NCBI RefSeq assembly: GCF_011605345.1
Contig: NZ_JAAOXM010000004.1
Span: 372,001-436,000 of the forward strand
DNA from: Burkholderia sp. D-99
Lineage (GTDB): Bacteria; Pseudomonadota; Gammaproteobacteria; Burkholderiales; Burkholderiaceae
Reading direction: 5' to 3'
Length of the DNA stretch: 64,000 nt
Shown here: one piece after another, positions 33,462-41,943 of the stretch
How the letters are laid out: every line of letters starts with the position of its first letter
Numbering within the stretch: position 1 is the first letter of the stretch
Notes under the pieces: model-generated
What the model saw: only the letters and a program-made list of their open reading frames with translations
Database searches by the model: none
Told to the model about the DNA's origin: nothing
Program-made: the position numbers and the translations under genes

Positions 33462-34814
33462 TCAGAACACCGCGTGCCCGCTGATCACGCTCGGCAGCCA
33501 CGTCGAGAAGAACGGCAGGTAAGTGACGATGTTGATCGCACTGAAGATCGCAAGGTAATACGGCCACGCCATCTTCGTGGTCTCCCCGATCGACACGTTG
33601 CCGATCGCGCAGCCGACGAACTGCACCGAGCCGATCGGCGGATGCACGAGGCCGAGCGAGCAGTTCAGCAGCAGCATGATCCCGAACTGCACCGGCCCGA
33701 CGCCGCACGCCATCGCGATCGGCAGGAACAGCGGCGTCGTGATCAGGATGTGCGCGGCCATGTCGACGAACGTGCCGAGGAACACCTGGATGATGTTGAT
33801 GTACAGCAGCATCAGCCAGGGCGCCGCGGTCGACTGCTTCAGCAGCCCCTCGATCGCATCCGGAATCTCCAGGTACGACATCTGGAAGCGCAGCATGTTG
33901 GACACCGCGATCAGCAGCAGCACGACACCTGTCGTACGCGCCGCATGCGACAGCGCGCGGCGCAGCTTCTCGGCCGTCAGCGTGCGGTACACGACTGCGG
34001 TCAACACGAGCGAGTACACGACGGCGATCGCGGCGGCTTCGGTCGCGGTCGCAATCCCCTTCGCGACGCACACGAGGATGATCGCGATCACCATCAGGCC
34101 CGGCACCGCGCCGACGAAGCTGCGCAGCACCGCATACCAGCCGGGGAACGCGGGCAGCGCGGACGAACCGTCTTCACGGCGCGGATAGCCGTGGCGCACG
34201 GCCTGCCAGTACGCGGCGGCGAGCACGAAGCCCATCACCCACAACACCGGCAGCAGCCCGGAGAACAGCAGGTCGCCGATCGACACGCCGCTCACCGGCT
34301 GGCCGTGCAGCATCCCGGTGATGCCCTGCGCGGCGAACGCGTAGATGATCATGTTGGTCGACGTCGGCATCAGCGCGCCGGCGAGCGACGCATGCGTCGT
34401 CACGTTGACTGCGTACGCGGCGCTGTAGCCTTCGCGCTTCATCAGCGGAATCACCACGCCACCCATCGCCGACGTATCGGCGGTCGGCGAGCCCGACACG
34501 CCGCCGAACAGCGTACACGCGACGACGTTCGCCATCCCGAGGCCGCCGCGGAAGTGGCCGACGGTCGCCTGCGCGAAGCGCAGGATCCGGTCCGCGATGC
34601 CGCCGTGCAGCATCAGTTCGCCGGAGAAGATGAAGAACGGCACCGCGAGGAACGAGAACGCATTCATCCCCGAGATCATGGCCTGCATCGCGGTCGCGAT
34701 CGGCAAGCCTTCGACCATATAGGTCAGCACGCAGGCGATGCCGAGCGCGAACGACACGGGCACGCCCAGCACGAGGAAAATCAGAAAACTGACGGACAGG
34801 ATCGCGAGTTCCAT
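33462..34814 (-). CDS. dctM: TRAP transporter large permease (DctM)
   Basis: A 450-aa membrane protein with about 12 transmembrane segments. It has the DctM features FLAVPFFIFSGELM, GGVSGSPTADTSAMG, and a matching second half. With DctQ and the periplasmic DctP it imports an organic acid or similar solute using a sodium gradient. The ATG is preceded by the stop of dctQ with four bases between. It is the last gene of the dctP-dctQ-dctM operon. Confidence 0.95.
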   Translation of the reverse strand: MELAILSVSFLIFLVLGVPVSFALGIACVLTYMVEGLPIATAMQAMISGMNAFSFLAVPFFIFSGELMLHGGIADRILRFAQATVGHFRGGLGMANVVACTLFGGVSGSPTADTSAMGGVVIPLMKREGYSAAYAVNVTTHASLAGALMPTSTNMIIYAFAAQGITGMLHGQPVSGVSIGDLLFSGLLPVLWVMGFVLAAAYWQAVRHGYPRREDGSSALPAFPGWYAVLRSFVGAVPGLMVIAIILVCVAKGIATATEAAAIAVVYSLVLTAVVYRTLTAEKLRRALSHAARTTGVVLLLIAVSNMLRFQMSYLEIPDAIEGLLKQSTAAPWLMLLYINIIQVFLGTFVDMAAHILITTPLFLPIAMACGVGPVQFGIMLLLNCSLGLVHPPIGSVQFVGCAIGNVSIGETTKMAWPYYLAIFSAINIVTYLPFFSTWLPSVISGHAVF

Positions 34815-34818
34815 GGCG

Positions 34819-35388
34819 TTATTGTCCCGGCGAAGAACGACGAAGCGCGAGCAGGTGCTCGAGCGAGAAGAGAATGATGGCGACCGCCGCGGGCATCGCG
34901 ATCAGGTAGCGCACGCCTTCGGGCAGCCCGATGATCGGAATGCGGTCGCCCATCGTCTCGGCGGCCATGCTGCCGCAGCCGGCCATGATCATGATCGCGA
35001 ACGCGATCAGGCTCAGGTGCTGGATTGCGATCACCACCGTGCGCGACTTCGGCGGCAGCCGGCGCACGAGCGAATCGAGGCCGATATGGCCGCCGTCGCG
35101 CACCTTCATCGCCGCACCGAACATCGCGATCACGATCACGAGCAGCAGCGCGATCGGCTCCACGAAATCCGGCGCGTTCTCGAACACGTAGCGCATCACG
35201 ACCGCGTAGAACACCAGCACCGTGAGCACCGCGAGGCACGCCGACGCGATCACGGCCAGCACGCGGAACAGCACGTCGTTCACGCAGCGCAACAGCGGCG
35301 CCGCATGCGGCCGCGCCGGCGCCGTGCCGTCCGGGGCGGCCGCCCCACCCGCGGCCGCCGCGCCGTTCAGGGAAGTACGACGCGTCAC
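34819..35388 (-). CDS. dctQ: TRAP transporter small permease (DctQ)
   Basis: A 189-aa protein with a Pro/Ala-rich N-terminal tail of about 35 residues and four transmembrane segments. The family pattern YVFENAPDFVEPIALLLVI and GHIGLDSLVRRLPPKSR is clear. DctQ is the essential small partner of DctM. Its start codon overlaps the stop of dctP in ATGA. Confidence 0.93.
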   Translation of the reverse strand: MTRRTSLNGAAAAGGAAAPDGTAPARPHAAPLLRCVNDVLFRVLAVIASACLAVLTVLVFYAVVMRYVFENAPDFVEPIALLLVIVIAMFGAAMKVRDGGHIGLDSLVRRLPPKSRTVVIAIQHLSLIAFAIMIMAGCGSMAAETMGDRIPIIGLPEGVRYLIAMPAAVAIILFSLEHLLALRRSSPGQ

Positions 35389-36371
35389 TTGGTGGCCTCG
35401 ATCTCGTCGACGATCTGCTTCATCTGCGGCGTCTTTTCATACTTGGTCCACAGCGGCTGCATCGCCTTCACGAACGCCGCGCGATCGATCTGCGCGGCCG
35501 GCAGGATCTTCGCGCCGCCCTTCGTCACCATCTGCTGCGCGGATGCCTCGCGTGCCGTCCACAGCTTCTGGTAGTACGGCACCGAATCGGCCGCGGCCTT
35601 CCTGATCGCGGCCTGCTCCTGCGGCGACAGCGTGTCCCAGATCTTCTTCGAGAACACCAGCACCTCCGGCGTCATCGCGTGCTGCGTCTCCGAGTAATCG
35701 GGCGCCACTTCGTAGTGCTTGGTTTCCTCGTACGACGGCATGTTGTTTTCCGCCGCGTCGACGAGGCCCGTCTTCAGGCCCGTGTACACCTCGGCGAACG
35801 GCATCGGCGTCGGCGTGCCGCCCATCGCCTTAATCTCGTCGACCATCAGGTCCGACGGTTGCACGCGTACCTTCAGCCCCTTCATGTCGGCCGGCGAGCG
35901 CACCGGGCGCTTCGCGTAGATCGAGCGCGCGCCGCTCTCGTAGAACGTCAGCGCGATCATCCCCTTCGCGGTGAATGCGTCGAGGATCTTCTGGCCGGCC
36001 GGGCCGTACATCGCCTTGCGGAAATGATCGACGTCGCGGAACAGGAACGGAAACGACGGGATCAGCGATTCCGGCACGATCTCGTTGAACGACGCGCCGT
36101 TCACGCGCGCCATGTCGATCGCGCCGATCCGCACCTGGTCCACCGTGTCCTTCTCCGAGCCGAGCGCGCTGTTGCCGAACACCTTGATCGAATCCTTGCC
36201 GCCCGTCTGCTTCGACAGTTCGTCGCCCATGAACTTCACGGCCATGTTGGTCGGGAAGTTGTCGCCATGCACGTCCGCCGAGCGGAACACGCGCGCCTGG
36301 GCGGACATCGCGAAGCCGGCCAGCAGCGCGACGGCCAGAACGGTACGGGAGCCGGTGAATCGGTGCTTCAT
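35385..36371 (-). CDS. dctP: TRAP transporter solute-binding protein (DctP family)
   Basis: A 328-aa periplasmic protein. The signal peptide ends SAQA. The DctP core is visible: FPTNMAVKFMGDELSKQTGG, the ligand-Arg segment KGLKVRVQPSDLM, and the N-G/A-E-N segment LVDAAENNMPSYEE. AAGGAGA lies eight bases upstream of the ATG at 36371. Arg in KVRVQ usually binds the carboxylate of the ligand, so an acidic substrate such as a sugar acid or dicarboxylate is expected. First gene of the operon. Confidence 0.93.
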   Translation of the reverse strand: MKHRFTGSRTVLAVALLAGFAMSAQARVFRSADVHGDNFPTNMAVKFMGDELSKQTGGKDSIKVFGNSALGSEKDTVDQVRIGAIDMARVNGASFNEIVPESLIPSFPFLFRDVDHFRKAMYGPAGQKILDAFTAKGMIALTFYESGARSIYAKRPVRSPADMKGLKVRVQPSDLMVDEIKAMGGTPTPMPFAEVYTGLKTGLVDAAENNMPSYEETKHYEVAPDYSETQHAMTPEVLVFSKKIWDTLSPQEQAAIRKAAADSVPYYQKLWTAREASAQQMVTKGGAKILPAAQIDRAAFVKAMQPLWTKYEKTPQMKQIVDEIEATK

Positions 36372-36724
36372 GGTGAGTCTCCTTGATGGTCGATCGTTGT
36401 TGTGTGGCGATCCGTCGGCAGGCACATGCGTCGGCGAGACGCTCCGCTGAATCGCAGAGTCATACGTCGTATGACGTGTTGACGCGAATGTACGTCGGTT
36501 AATCGTTTAACTCACTTGGTGCATACCCGTAGAGCCGCTGTCACGAAGGGTTTTGAGCAAATTTCGGGGAATCGTGTTCTCTGTTTAGGCGAATTTATGC
36601 GAAACGTTTTCCGGAAACGGGTTCGCATTCAAGCCGGGTAGCCGCACGACCGCTTCCGCCGATACTGGAAACCAATCTTTCGCGTCGCTTTCGCATATTG
36701 TAGGATGACCGACTTCTGTGGCAG
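36372..36724. other. Upstream region of the TRAP operon
   Basis: No gene. The part at 36440-36560 is AT-rich (including CATACGTCGTATGACG at 36461-36476, a partial palindrome) and probably carries the dctP promoter and operator. The octanucleotide array begins immediately beyond. Confidence 0.45.
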
Positions 36725-36876
36725 CACGGTGGCACGGTGGCACGGTGGCACGGTGGCACGGTGGCACGGCGGCACGGAGGCACGGAGGCACGGAGGCACG
36801 GAGGCACGGAGGCACGGAGGCACGGAGGCACGGAGGCACGGAGGCACGGAGGCACGGCAGCACGGCAGCACGGCGG
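36725..36876. repeat. Octanucleotide tandem repeat, 19 units
   Basis: Nineteen uninterrupted 8-bp units: five CACGGTGG, one CACGGCGG, ten CACGGAGG, two CACGGCAG and one CACGGCGG, 152 bp in total. The array lies between the 3' end of the LuxR-type gene (36981) and the TRAP operon (start at 36371), both transcribed on the minus strand. The repeat leaves all frames open and encodes HGGTEARR-like peptides, but an array in a non-coding interval is the simpler reading. Slipped-strand length change is likely. Confidence 0.95.
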
Positions 36877-36980
36877 CGCGATGCCACGAGCACGCGCCGG
36901 CCGCGCACCGCGCTCGGCGCCAACCAGGAAGGAACAACAGGGAATTCGTGCAACGGCAGGCACCGGCGCCTGCCGCGTCG

Positions 36981-38072
36981 TCACGTCTGCATGACCAGCG
37001 ACGTCAGCTGCGCCGCGCGCGTCACGGCCGTTTTCGCATAGATCGATTTGATCTGCGTGCGGATCGTGCCGATCGACACGCCGCGCAACCCGGCGCATTC
37101 CTGCGGCGACAGCCCGTCGCAGCACAGCAGCACGGCGAGATCGGCCTCGGCCGACGACAGCCCGTAGAACACCCGCAGCCGTTGCGCGCGGGCCGACGGC
37201 GAACGCAGGTCGGCGGCCGTCATCAGCGTCGCGACGCCCGGCCGCTCGCGCATCAGGCGCGACTGCTCGGGCACCGGCATCAGCGCCAGCGGCAACGGTT
37301 CACCCGTTGCGCGCCGCAACAACAGCCCGCCGCGCGCATACGCGTGCCGCCATTGCGCATCGTCGACGCAGCCTTCCGGCGCGAAACGCCCGTTCACGAC
37401 CCGCAACGCCGGCTCCGCCGCGATCAGTTGATCGGCCGCGCGGTTCGTATAGCGCAGTTCGCGCTGCGCGCCGAGCAGGAAGACCGGCACCGGAATCGCA
37501 TCGAGCGCCGATTCGGCGGCGGCCACGCGCGCTTCGAGCTCGCCGATCCGCGCCTGGATCTGCAGCGCGCGGCTGATATGCATCCCCATGGTTTCGATCG
37601 CGTGGCGCTGATCGTCGGAAAGCCCCTGCGATTCAGGCCCGCTCTGCACGCTGAGGAATGCGCCGGAGCCCTCGCTGCGATGAATGTACAGGCCCGAGAT
37701 GCTGCCGAGCCCGTAAGGGTGAAGGAACTCCTGATAGAACTCGCTGTGTGCGCGCTGGTGCGCGGACAGGTGCTTGACGTCCTCGAACCAGCGGCCCGCC
37801 GGCCAGTTGCCGGCGACCGGCACGACCGGGTCGTACAGATAGAACTCGGTGTTGTACGTGTGATAACACGCGGCGACCCATGACGCGTCGTCGCCCGCCG
37901 CCTGCTCGATCGCCGGCACCCGCGCGGCGGCGTCGAACGACAGCAGCGTGACCATGCGCACGCCGACCCACGATCGCAGCCCGTCCAGCACCGTTTCCCA
38001 CCGTTGATCGCCCAGTGCCGCAGCGTAGACGTCATCGATCCATGCCGATGGAATCAACCCGTTCATTTGCAT
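36981..38072 (-). CDS. LuxR-family transcriptional regulator
   Basis: A 363-aa regulator whose C-terminus is a LuxR/FixJ-type helix-turn-helix (GLSSAEADLAVLLCCDGLSP, then GVSIGTIRTQIKSIYAKTAV). The N-terminal two-thirds look like a PAS/GAF-type sensor without an acyl-homoserine-lactone domain; residues about 190-240 (DAIPVPVFLLGAQRELRYTN) fit a PAS fold. It is an orphan regulator transcribed toward the TRAP operon, with the octanucleotide array between them, so it may control or read into the transporter genes. ATG 38066 is an alternative start. Confidence 0.88.
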   Translation of the reverse strand: MQMNGLIPSAWIDDVYAAALGDQRWETVLDGLRSWVGVRMVTLLSFDAAARVPAIEQAAGDDASWVAACYHTYNTEFYLYDPVVPVAGNWPAGRWFEDVKHLSAHQRAHSEFYQEFLHPYGLGSISGLYIHRSEGSGAFLSVQSGPESQGLSDDQRHAIETMGMHISRALQIQARIGELEARVAAAESALDAIPVPVFLLGAQRELRYTNRAADQLIAAEPALRVVNGRFAPEGCVDDAQWRHAYARGGLLLRRATGEPLPLALMPVPEQSRLMRERPGVATLMTAADLRSPSARAQRLRVFYGLSSAEADLAVLLCCDGLSPQECAGLRGVSIGTIRTQIKSIYAKTAVTRAAQLTSLVMQT

Positions 38073-38296
38073 CTGGCCACCCCGCGCCGTGCGTTTTTGT
38101 CGAACGTCTTCTGCGCATCTTAGTCAATCGGCGCCATCGTTTGAATCACTCGTTTGCGTTTGATCGAAATACGACGTTTGTTACCGCTTATCGTCAGACG
38201 TAATGGCCGTTTTCCCGGTTTTGCAGCCCAATTGAATCCGGCGCGCACAGTGCGGCCCGCTTTTCATCCGGATCGCGGTATGCCATGATGCGGCGC

Positions 38297-38377
38297 ATGA
38301 CGATTCGAAACACCACACCCTCGCTGCACCATCACCACGGTCGCCCCCTGTTGCGCCGTGGCTCGTTTCGCATCTAG
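38297..38377 (+). CDS. His-rich leader peptide of the hisC attenuator
   Basis: A 26-codon frame encodes MTIRNTTPSLHHHHGRPLLR and then RGSFRI. Four consecutive His codons (CAC CAT CAC CAC, 38327-38338) lie in its middle, just as in enteric hisL. In-frame ATG codons at 38285 and 38288 could lengthen it by four or three residues. Its stop at 38375 lies 39 bases before an intrinsic terminator that precedes hisC. Translation of the His run would sense charged tRNA-His: stalling frees segment 2 of the RNA to form an antiterminator. The peptide itself probably has no function. This is a reading from sequence; no experiment is implied. Confidence 0.85.
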   Translation: MTIRNTTPSLHHHHGRPLLRRGSFRI

Positions 38378-38440
38378 CAATTGCATCGGGTAAATGCCCG
38401 ATCAAGACGACAACCAAGGCGCCTTCGGCGCCTTTTTTGT
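38335..38440 (+). promoter_or_regulatory. Transcription attenuator of hisC
   Basis: Three competing pairings are visible. Segment 1:2 pairs CCACGG-CGC (38335-38344) with GCG-CCGTGG (38353-38361), covering the last His codon. Segment 2:3 pairs GCGCCGTGG (38353-38361) with CCAAGGCGC (38414-38422), eight of nine positions, as antiterminator. Segment 3:4 is the terminator AAGGCGCC/GGCGCCTT (38416-38434). An extra small hairpin ATCGGG/CCCGAT lies at 38386-38402. This is the complete logic of a histidine attenuator: low His-tRNA stalls the ribosome in segment 1, favours 2:3 and allows hisC transcription. Confidence 0.8.
38416..38440 (+). terminator. Intrinsic terminator within the hisC leader
   Basis: AAGGCGCC and GGCGCCTT form a perfect 8-bp stem with a 3-nt loop, followed by a T-rich run (TTTTTTGTTTTTT). 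It lies 60 bases before the hisC start codon, where a terminator makes sense only as a regulated element. Confidence 0.9.
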
Positions 38441-38499
38441 TTTTTGCCGCCTTAAAAACCTGCTGCGCCGATCAATCGATACCGTACGGAGTGTTTTCA

Positions 38500-39612
38500 A
38501 TGCAACAGCCCTGGAAAGAAGTCGCCTTGTCGGATTTACCGCTGCGCGAGGACCTCAAGTTGCAGCACGCGTACGGGGCGCCGCAGCTCGACGTGCCCGT
38601 CTGCCTGAACGTCAACGAGAATCCCTATCCGCCGTCGCCCGCGCTCGTCGAGCGCATCGCGACCGCGGTGGCCGACGCCGCGCGCGCGGCGAACCGCTAT
38701 CCCGATCGCGACTTTGCCGAGCTGCGATCGCATCTGGCTGCGTATCTGACGCACGACACCGGCGTGACGGTCGGCGCATCGAGCGTCTGGGCGGCCAACG
38801 GCTCGAATGAAGTGATCCAGCAGATCCTGCAGGCCTTCGGCGGCCCGGGGCGATCGGCGCTGGCCTTTACGCCCGCCTATCCCATGTATGACGAATACTG
38901 CCGGACGACTTTCACACGCCTGCATACGTTGCCGCGCACCGAGGATTTCGCGCTGGATCTCGATCAGGCGCTCGACAGTATCCGCACGCATCAGCCGAGC
39001 GTGGTGCTGCTGACGTCGCCGAACAACCCGACCGGAACCGCGCTGCCGGTCGGCGATATCCGCGCCATCCTCGACGTCGCGCCGGGCGTGGTCGTCGTCG
39101 ACGAAGCCTATGCCGAGTTCCGGCGCCACGGCGTCCCCAGCGCGGTGACGCTGCTGCCAGATCATCCGCGGCTCATCGTGACCCGCACGTTGAGCAAGGC
39201 GTTCAAGTTCGCGGGCGGCCGTGTCGGATATTGCGCGTGCGCGCCCGCGATCGTGCAAGCGCTGAAGCTGGTTCGATTGCCCTACCACCTGTCCGCCTTT
39301 ACCCAGGCGGCGGCCTGCGCGGCGCTCGTGGCGCGTGACGAGATGCTGTCGCAAGTCGAGGCGATCAAGGCCGAGCGCGATGCAACCGTCGGCTGGCTGC
39401 GTGACCTGGGCCTCACGGTGGCCGATTCCGATGCCAATTTCGTGATGTTCGGCGAGTTTGCGGACCGGCACGGGATCTGGAGCGGCCTCCTGCGCCATGG
39501 CGTCCTGATTCGCGAATCAGGCCCGCCGGCGTATCTTCGCGCGTCCATCGGTACCGCCGCGGAGATGGCAGCATTCCGTGCGGCCCTGCTTGACGTGATG
39601 GCGCTCGCATGA
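38500..39612 (+). CDS. hisC: Histidinol-phosphate aminotransferase (paralogue)
   Basis: A 370-aa fold-type I PLP enzyme that transfers an amino group from glutamate to imidazole-acetol phosphate in histidine synthesis. Key segments are CLNVNENPYPPSP, RYPDRDFAELR, TSPNNPTGT, VVVDEAYAEF and the PLP lysine in TRTLSKAFKFAGGRVGY; ASIGTAAEM carries the phosphate-binding end. ATG 38500 has GGAG eight bases upstream. No other his gene is nearby, so it is probably a second hisC beside one in the main his operon. The upstream His attenuator independently supports a role in histidine metabolism rather than another aminotransferase activity. Confidence 0.9.
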   Translation: MQQPWKEVALSDLPLREDLKLQHAYGAPQLDVPVCLNVNENPYPPSPALVERIATAVADAARAANRYPDRDFAELRSHLAAYLTHDTGVTVGASSVWAANGSNEVIQQILQAFGGPGRSALAFTPAYPMYDEYCRTTFTRLHTLPRTEDFALDLDQALDSIRTHQPSVVLLTSPNNPTGTALPVGDIRAILDVAPGVVVVDEAYAEFRRHGVPSAVTLLPDHPRLIVTRTLSKAFKFAGGRVGYCACAPAIVQALKLVRLPYHLSAFTQAAACAALVARDEMLSQVEAIKAERDATVGWLRDLGLTVADSDANFVMFGEFADRHGIWSGLLRHGVLIRESGPPAYLRASIGTAAEMAAFRAALLDVMALA

Positions 39613-39675
39613 GCGACCGGCCATCCGGTCGACGACGCGATGGAGCACACGCCCGCGCCGTATCCGACGATGCAC

Positions 39676-39927
39676 TTACTTCATCGTCGCGAATCGCAGC
39701 TCCATCTCGTCGATTTTCGCGAGCACCGCTTCGCTGAGCTTTCTGATGTGGCGCGGCACATCGGGCGCCGACAGCAGCTCCTCGATTCGCCCGCGCCAGT
39801 AGCTCGGATGCCGCACACGCCCCGCGCCCGACATCGACACATCGTCAGCGTTCTGCTCGCTGTCCAGGAGAGCCACCATTCTCTGGATGTGAGAGAGCTC
39901 TCGTTCCACATAGTCTCGTGCCAGCAT
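39676..39927 (-). CDS. Hypothetical protein, 83 aa
   Basis: A small protein, probably all-helical and cytosolic: MLARDYVERELSHIQRMVAL, then YWRGRIEELLS and RKLSEAVLAKIDEMELR. Composition (Glu, Arg and Leu in heptad-like spacing) looks coding, and overlapping frames do not. No family recognised. It is convergent with hisC. A similar arrangement of helices occurs in small accessory proteins of mobile elements, but there is no further evidence. Confidence 0.55.
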   Translation of the reverse strand: MLARDYVERELSHIQRMVALLDSEQNADDVSMSGAGRVRHPSYWRGRIEELLSAPDVPRHIRKLSEAVLAKIDEMELRFATMK

Positions 39928-40705
39928 ATTGATTGAAATTCCCCGAAATACGACAGCAGGCCTTCCGTCATCAACGCGCCATCGTGTTGCGATGAAAACC
40001 GCTCACCGCACACGTCGAGCGCCATCGTACGCAGAAGCTGTGTCAGTAAACCGCGTGGGCATGTGTTGATTTCGACACGGCATGGCGGGGCTGCCCGTTT
40101 GTTCTGATGCCATCCGGCCCCGGATGCCCTGTGGCCAATCGTAGGCTTACCGTCGGGCAATGGCATCTCCCAAAGTGGGGATGCCGGTTGATATTGTCGG
40201 AGTATTGGTTTCCGGAGATTGCGGGGGAGTCGGGAGTCGCGCGGTACGCATGCGGTTGCCGGCTGGAGACGAATTCGCGATCGGCTTACTACTTGAATGG
40301 CATGCAGCCGGTGCACTGCCGCCGGGCAGGCAGGTGGCGAGGATTGGCGGCGCGAACGGGTGTAGTCCGAGGTTCGTGCTCACGACGATTGCGGACGGGA
40401 ACGTGCGGCGCCGTACGCTTCGGCCTCGGCAACGTCGGCACCCTGCTCTACTGGCCAGCGCGCAAGATCGTCCGGACACGGGGCGAGCGACGGCGTAGCC
40501 CACTTGCCCGCCCGCCGCGCGCATTCACATCGCCGGTATCGAATACCGCCTGAAGCTTCGCGAGGTTCTCTTCGTCAAGCAACCCTTCTTCGGCGGCAGT
40601 CTTTTTTTGGCATTGCAGGCGCTTGTCGTCACTGGCTCGCGCGTCATGCGCGGATATCCGAATGTTTCGCGGAACTACACACCCGCGAGATGCGACCCGT
40701 CGGAA
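39928..40705. other. Region without an intact gene; possible decayed coding stretch
   Basis: Several frames are open but none is convincing. On the minus strand, about 40505-40680, a frame without an end reads ...KKTAAEEGLLDEENLAKLQA and VFDTGDVNARGG, which looks like a remnant of a coding sequence that I cannot name. The rest of the interval shows no structure I recognise. Confidence 0.35.
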
Positions 40706-41194
40706 TCAGATACCGGCATTGCCCTGCTTCAACCCGAAAATGAAATCCGCTTCCACCGATGCGCCTTTGGGCAATTGCAGCACGCCGACCGACGTACGCG
40801 TATGAATACCGGCGTCGCCAAGCACCGCATACAAAATGTCGGATGCGCCGTCGGCCACTTCGCTTTGCATCGTGAAGCCGGGTGCACTTCGCACATACAC
40901 GGTAATGCGTGGCACCGTCACTATCGCGCCGAGCGTGCCACAGCGCTTTCGGATCAACGAGAGCGCACGCAGCGCCGATACGCCGGCAGCCCGGCGACCT
41001 TCGTCGAGCGAAACGGATTCCCCCACTATGCCGACGAAATGCACCACTTCGCCGATTCGCGGAATCTGGCCGGCAATGTAGGCCGTGTTCCCGTCGACCA
41101 GAACGGGGGTGTACTTTCCGCCGATCCGGATTTCCTCGTCCGGATTGAAGCCGAATTCGGCGGCGACCTCGATCAGCTTATCGTCCCTGTTCAT
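40706..41194 (-). CDS. RidA/YjgF family protein
   Basis: A 162-aa member of the RidA superfamily in the longer YjgH/TdcF-like branch: NTAYIAGQIPRIGEVVHFVG, the repeated GxxAA/vsALRALSLI helix, a strand VPRITVYVRSAPGFT, and the C-terminal GIHTRTSVGVLQLPKGASVE. The Arg in HTRTSVGV is the catalytic Arg used by RidA enzymes to hydrolyse reactive imines made by PLP enzymes. The gene follows no operon partner directly; nearby hisC is a PLP aminotransferase but lies over 1 kb away. The start codon is clear. Confidence 0.88.
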   Translation of the reverse strand: MNRDDKLIEVAAEFGFNPDEEIRIGGKYTPVLVDGNTAYIAGQIPRIGEVVHFVGIVGESVSLDEGRRAAGVSALRALSLIRKRCGTLGAIVTVPRITVYVRSAPGFTMQSEVADGASDILYAVLGDAGIHTRTSVGVLQLPKGASVEADFIFGLKQGNAGI

Positions 41195-41475
41195 TAGTGA
41201 ATTCCCCGATACTTCAGAAAAATGTAAAGAGTCGTTAAATCTCTGCTGCTTGTCTCCTGGAAGAAAACCCGCCGCGCACGGTCAACGTGACGTGCCGCTT
41301 CCGTTAAAGATGCACGGGCAATCCTCCAGGTCTTCTTCAATGTGACACACTTCTCAGGTGTTCGAAGCAGTCTTGCATCGCCTTATCGATGACAAAAAAC
41401 GTAGTCGACGAGAATTTCCTAAAAATTTGCCGGTGAAACCGCTATCATGTGTGTACCTAACCCGAAGAGCGATAC

Positions 41476-41775
41476 ATGGCAACGTACAAGGAACTGAAAG
41501 CCCAAATGGATGCTTTGGCCGAGAAAGCCGAAGCAGCACGTGCCGCGGAATTCCAGGCGATCGTCGACGACATCCGCACCAAGGTTGCGGAATTCGGCAT
41601 TACCGAAAAGGATATTTTCGGTAGCCGTCGCGGCCGTCCGGCCAAGCAAGCGGCCGCCCCCGTGCAGGCAAAGTATCGCGACCCGAAGTCCGGGGCAACC
41701 TGGTCGGGCCGTGGTCGCGCGCCCGCATGGATCAAGGACGCAAAGAATCGCAATCGATTCCTGATCCAGGAATAA
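41476..41775 (+). CDS. H-NS family nucleoid protein
   Basis: A 99-aa histone-like protein. The N-terminal coiled coil (MATYKELKAQMDALAEKAEA to about residue 45) gives dimers; a linker follows; the C-terminal DNA-binding motif YRDPKSGATWSGRGRAPAWI is the Burkholderia/Bordetella version of the H-NS AT-hook-like loop. H-NS proteins silence AT-rich, often acquired, DNA. The location at the left edge of a low-GC accessory stretch fits a role in controlling it. The short length is normal for this family in Burkholderia, which has several paralogues. A hairpin follows. Confidence 0.92.
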   Translation: MATYKELKAQMDALAEKAEAARAAEFQAIVDDIRTKVAEFGITEKDIFGSRRGRPAKQAAAPVQAKYRDPKSGATWSGRGRAPAWIKDAKNRNRFLIQE

Positions 41776-41792
41776 GGTTCTCGACGTGCACC

Positions 41793-41812
41793 GGCGCGCG
41801 GTTTTGCGCGCC
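41793..41812 (+). terminator. Hairpin after the H-NS gene
   Basis: GGCGCGC and GCGCGCC form a 7-bp stem with loop GGTTTT, 17 bases after the stop. No long T-run. Confidence 0.6.
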
Positions 41813-41880
41813 GTCCTGCTATTTGGGCATCGATACCGGCGGTATTCAACGACCGCACCGGGTTGATGAAGCTTTGTCTC

Positions 41881-41913
41881 ATTCGGCGCGTGGCGGTTTG
41901 CTACGCGCCGAAT
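41881..41913. terminator. Perfect 11-bp inverted repeat, probable terminator
   Basis: ATTCGGCGCGT (41881-41891) and ACGCGCCGAAT (41903-41913) form a perfect stem with an 11-nt loop, between the H-NS gene and the convergent cupin gene. Confidence 0.6.
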
Positions 41914-41943
41914 CGCATTCAGCCCCGCCCGATATTTCCTGAT

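Noticed and set aside
36725..36876. CRISPR array
   Set aside because: Units are contiguous 8-mers with no spacers, and no cas genes are nearby.
36705..37883. Plus-strand frames through the octanucleotide array encoding HGGTEARR repeats
   Set aside because: All frames are open through the array because the unit has no stop codon; beyond the array the frame is antisense to the LuxR gene. Not a repeat protein.
40107..40553. Possible 148-aa protein
   Set aside because: No recognisable features, overlapped by equally open frames on both strands; probably non-coding or debris.
39676..41194. hisC, 83-aa protein and RidA as one functional unit
   Set aside because: RidA and PLP enzymes are often linked, but here the genes are convergent and separated by 800 bases of apparently non-coding DNA.
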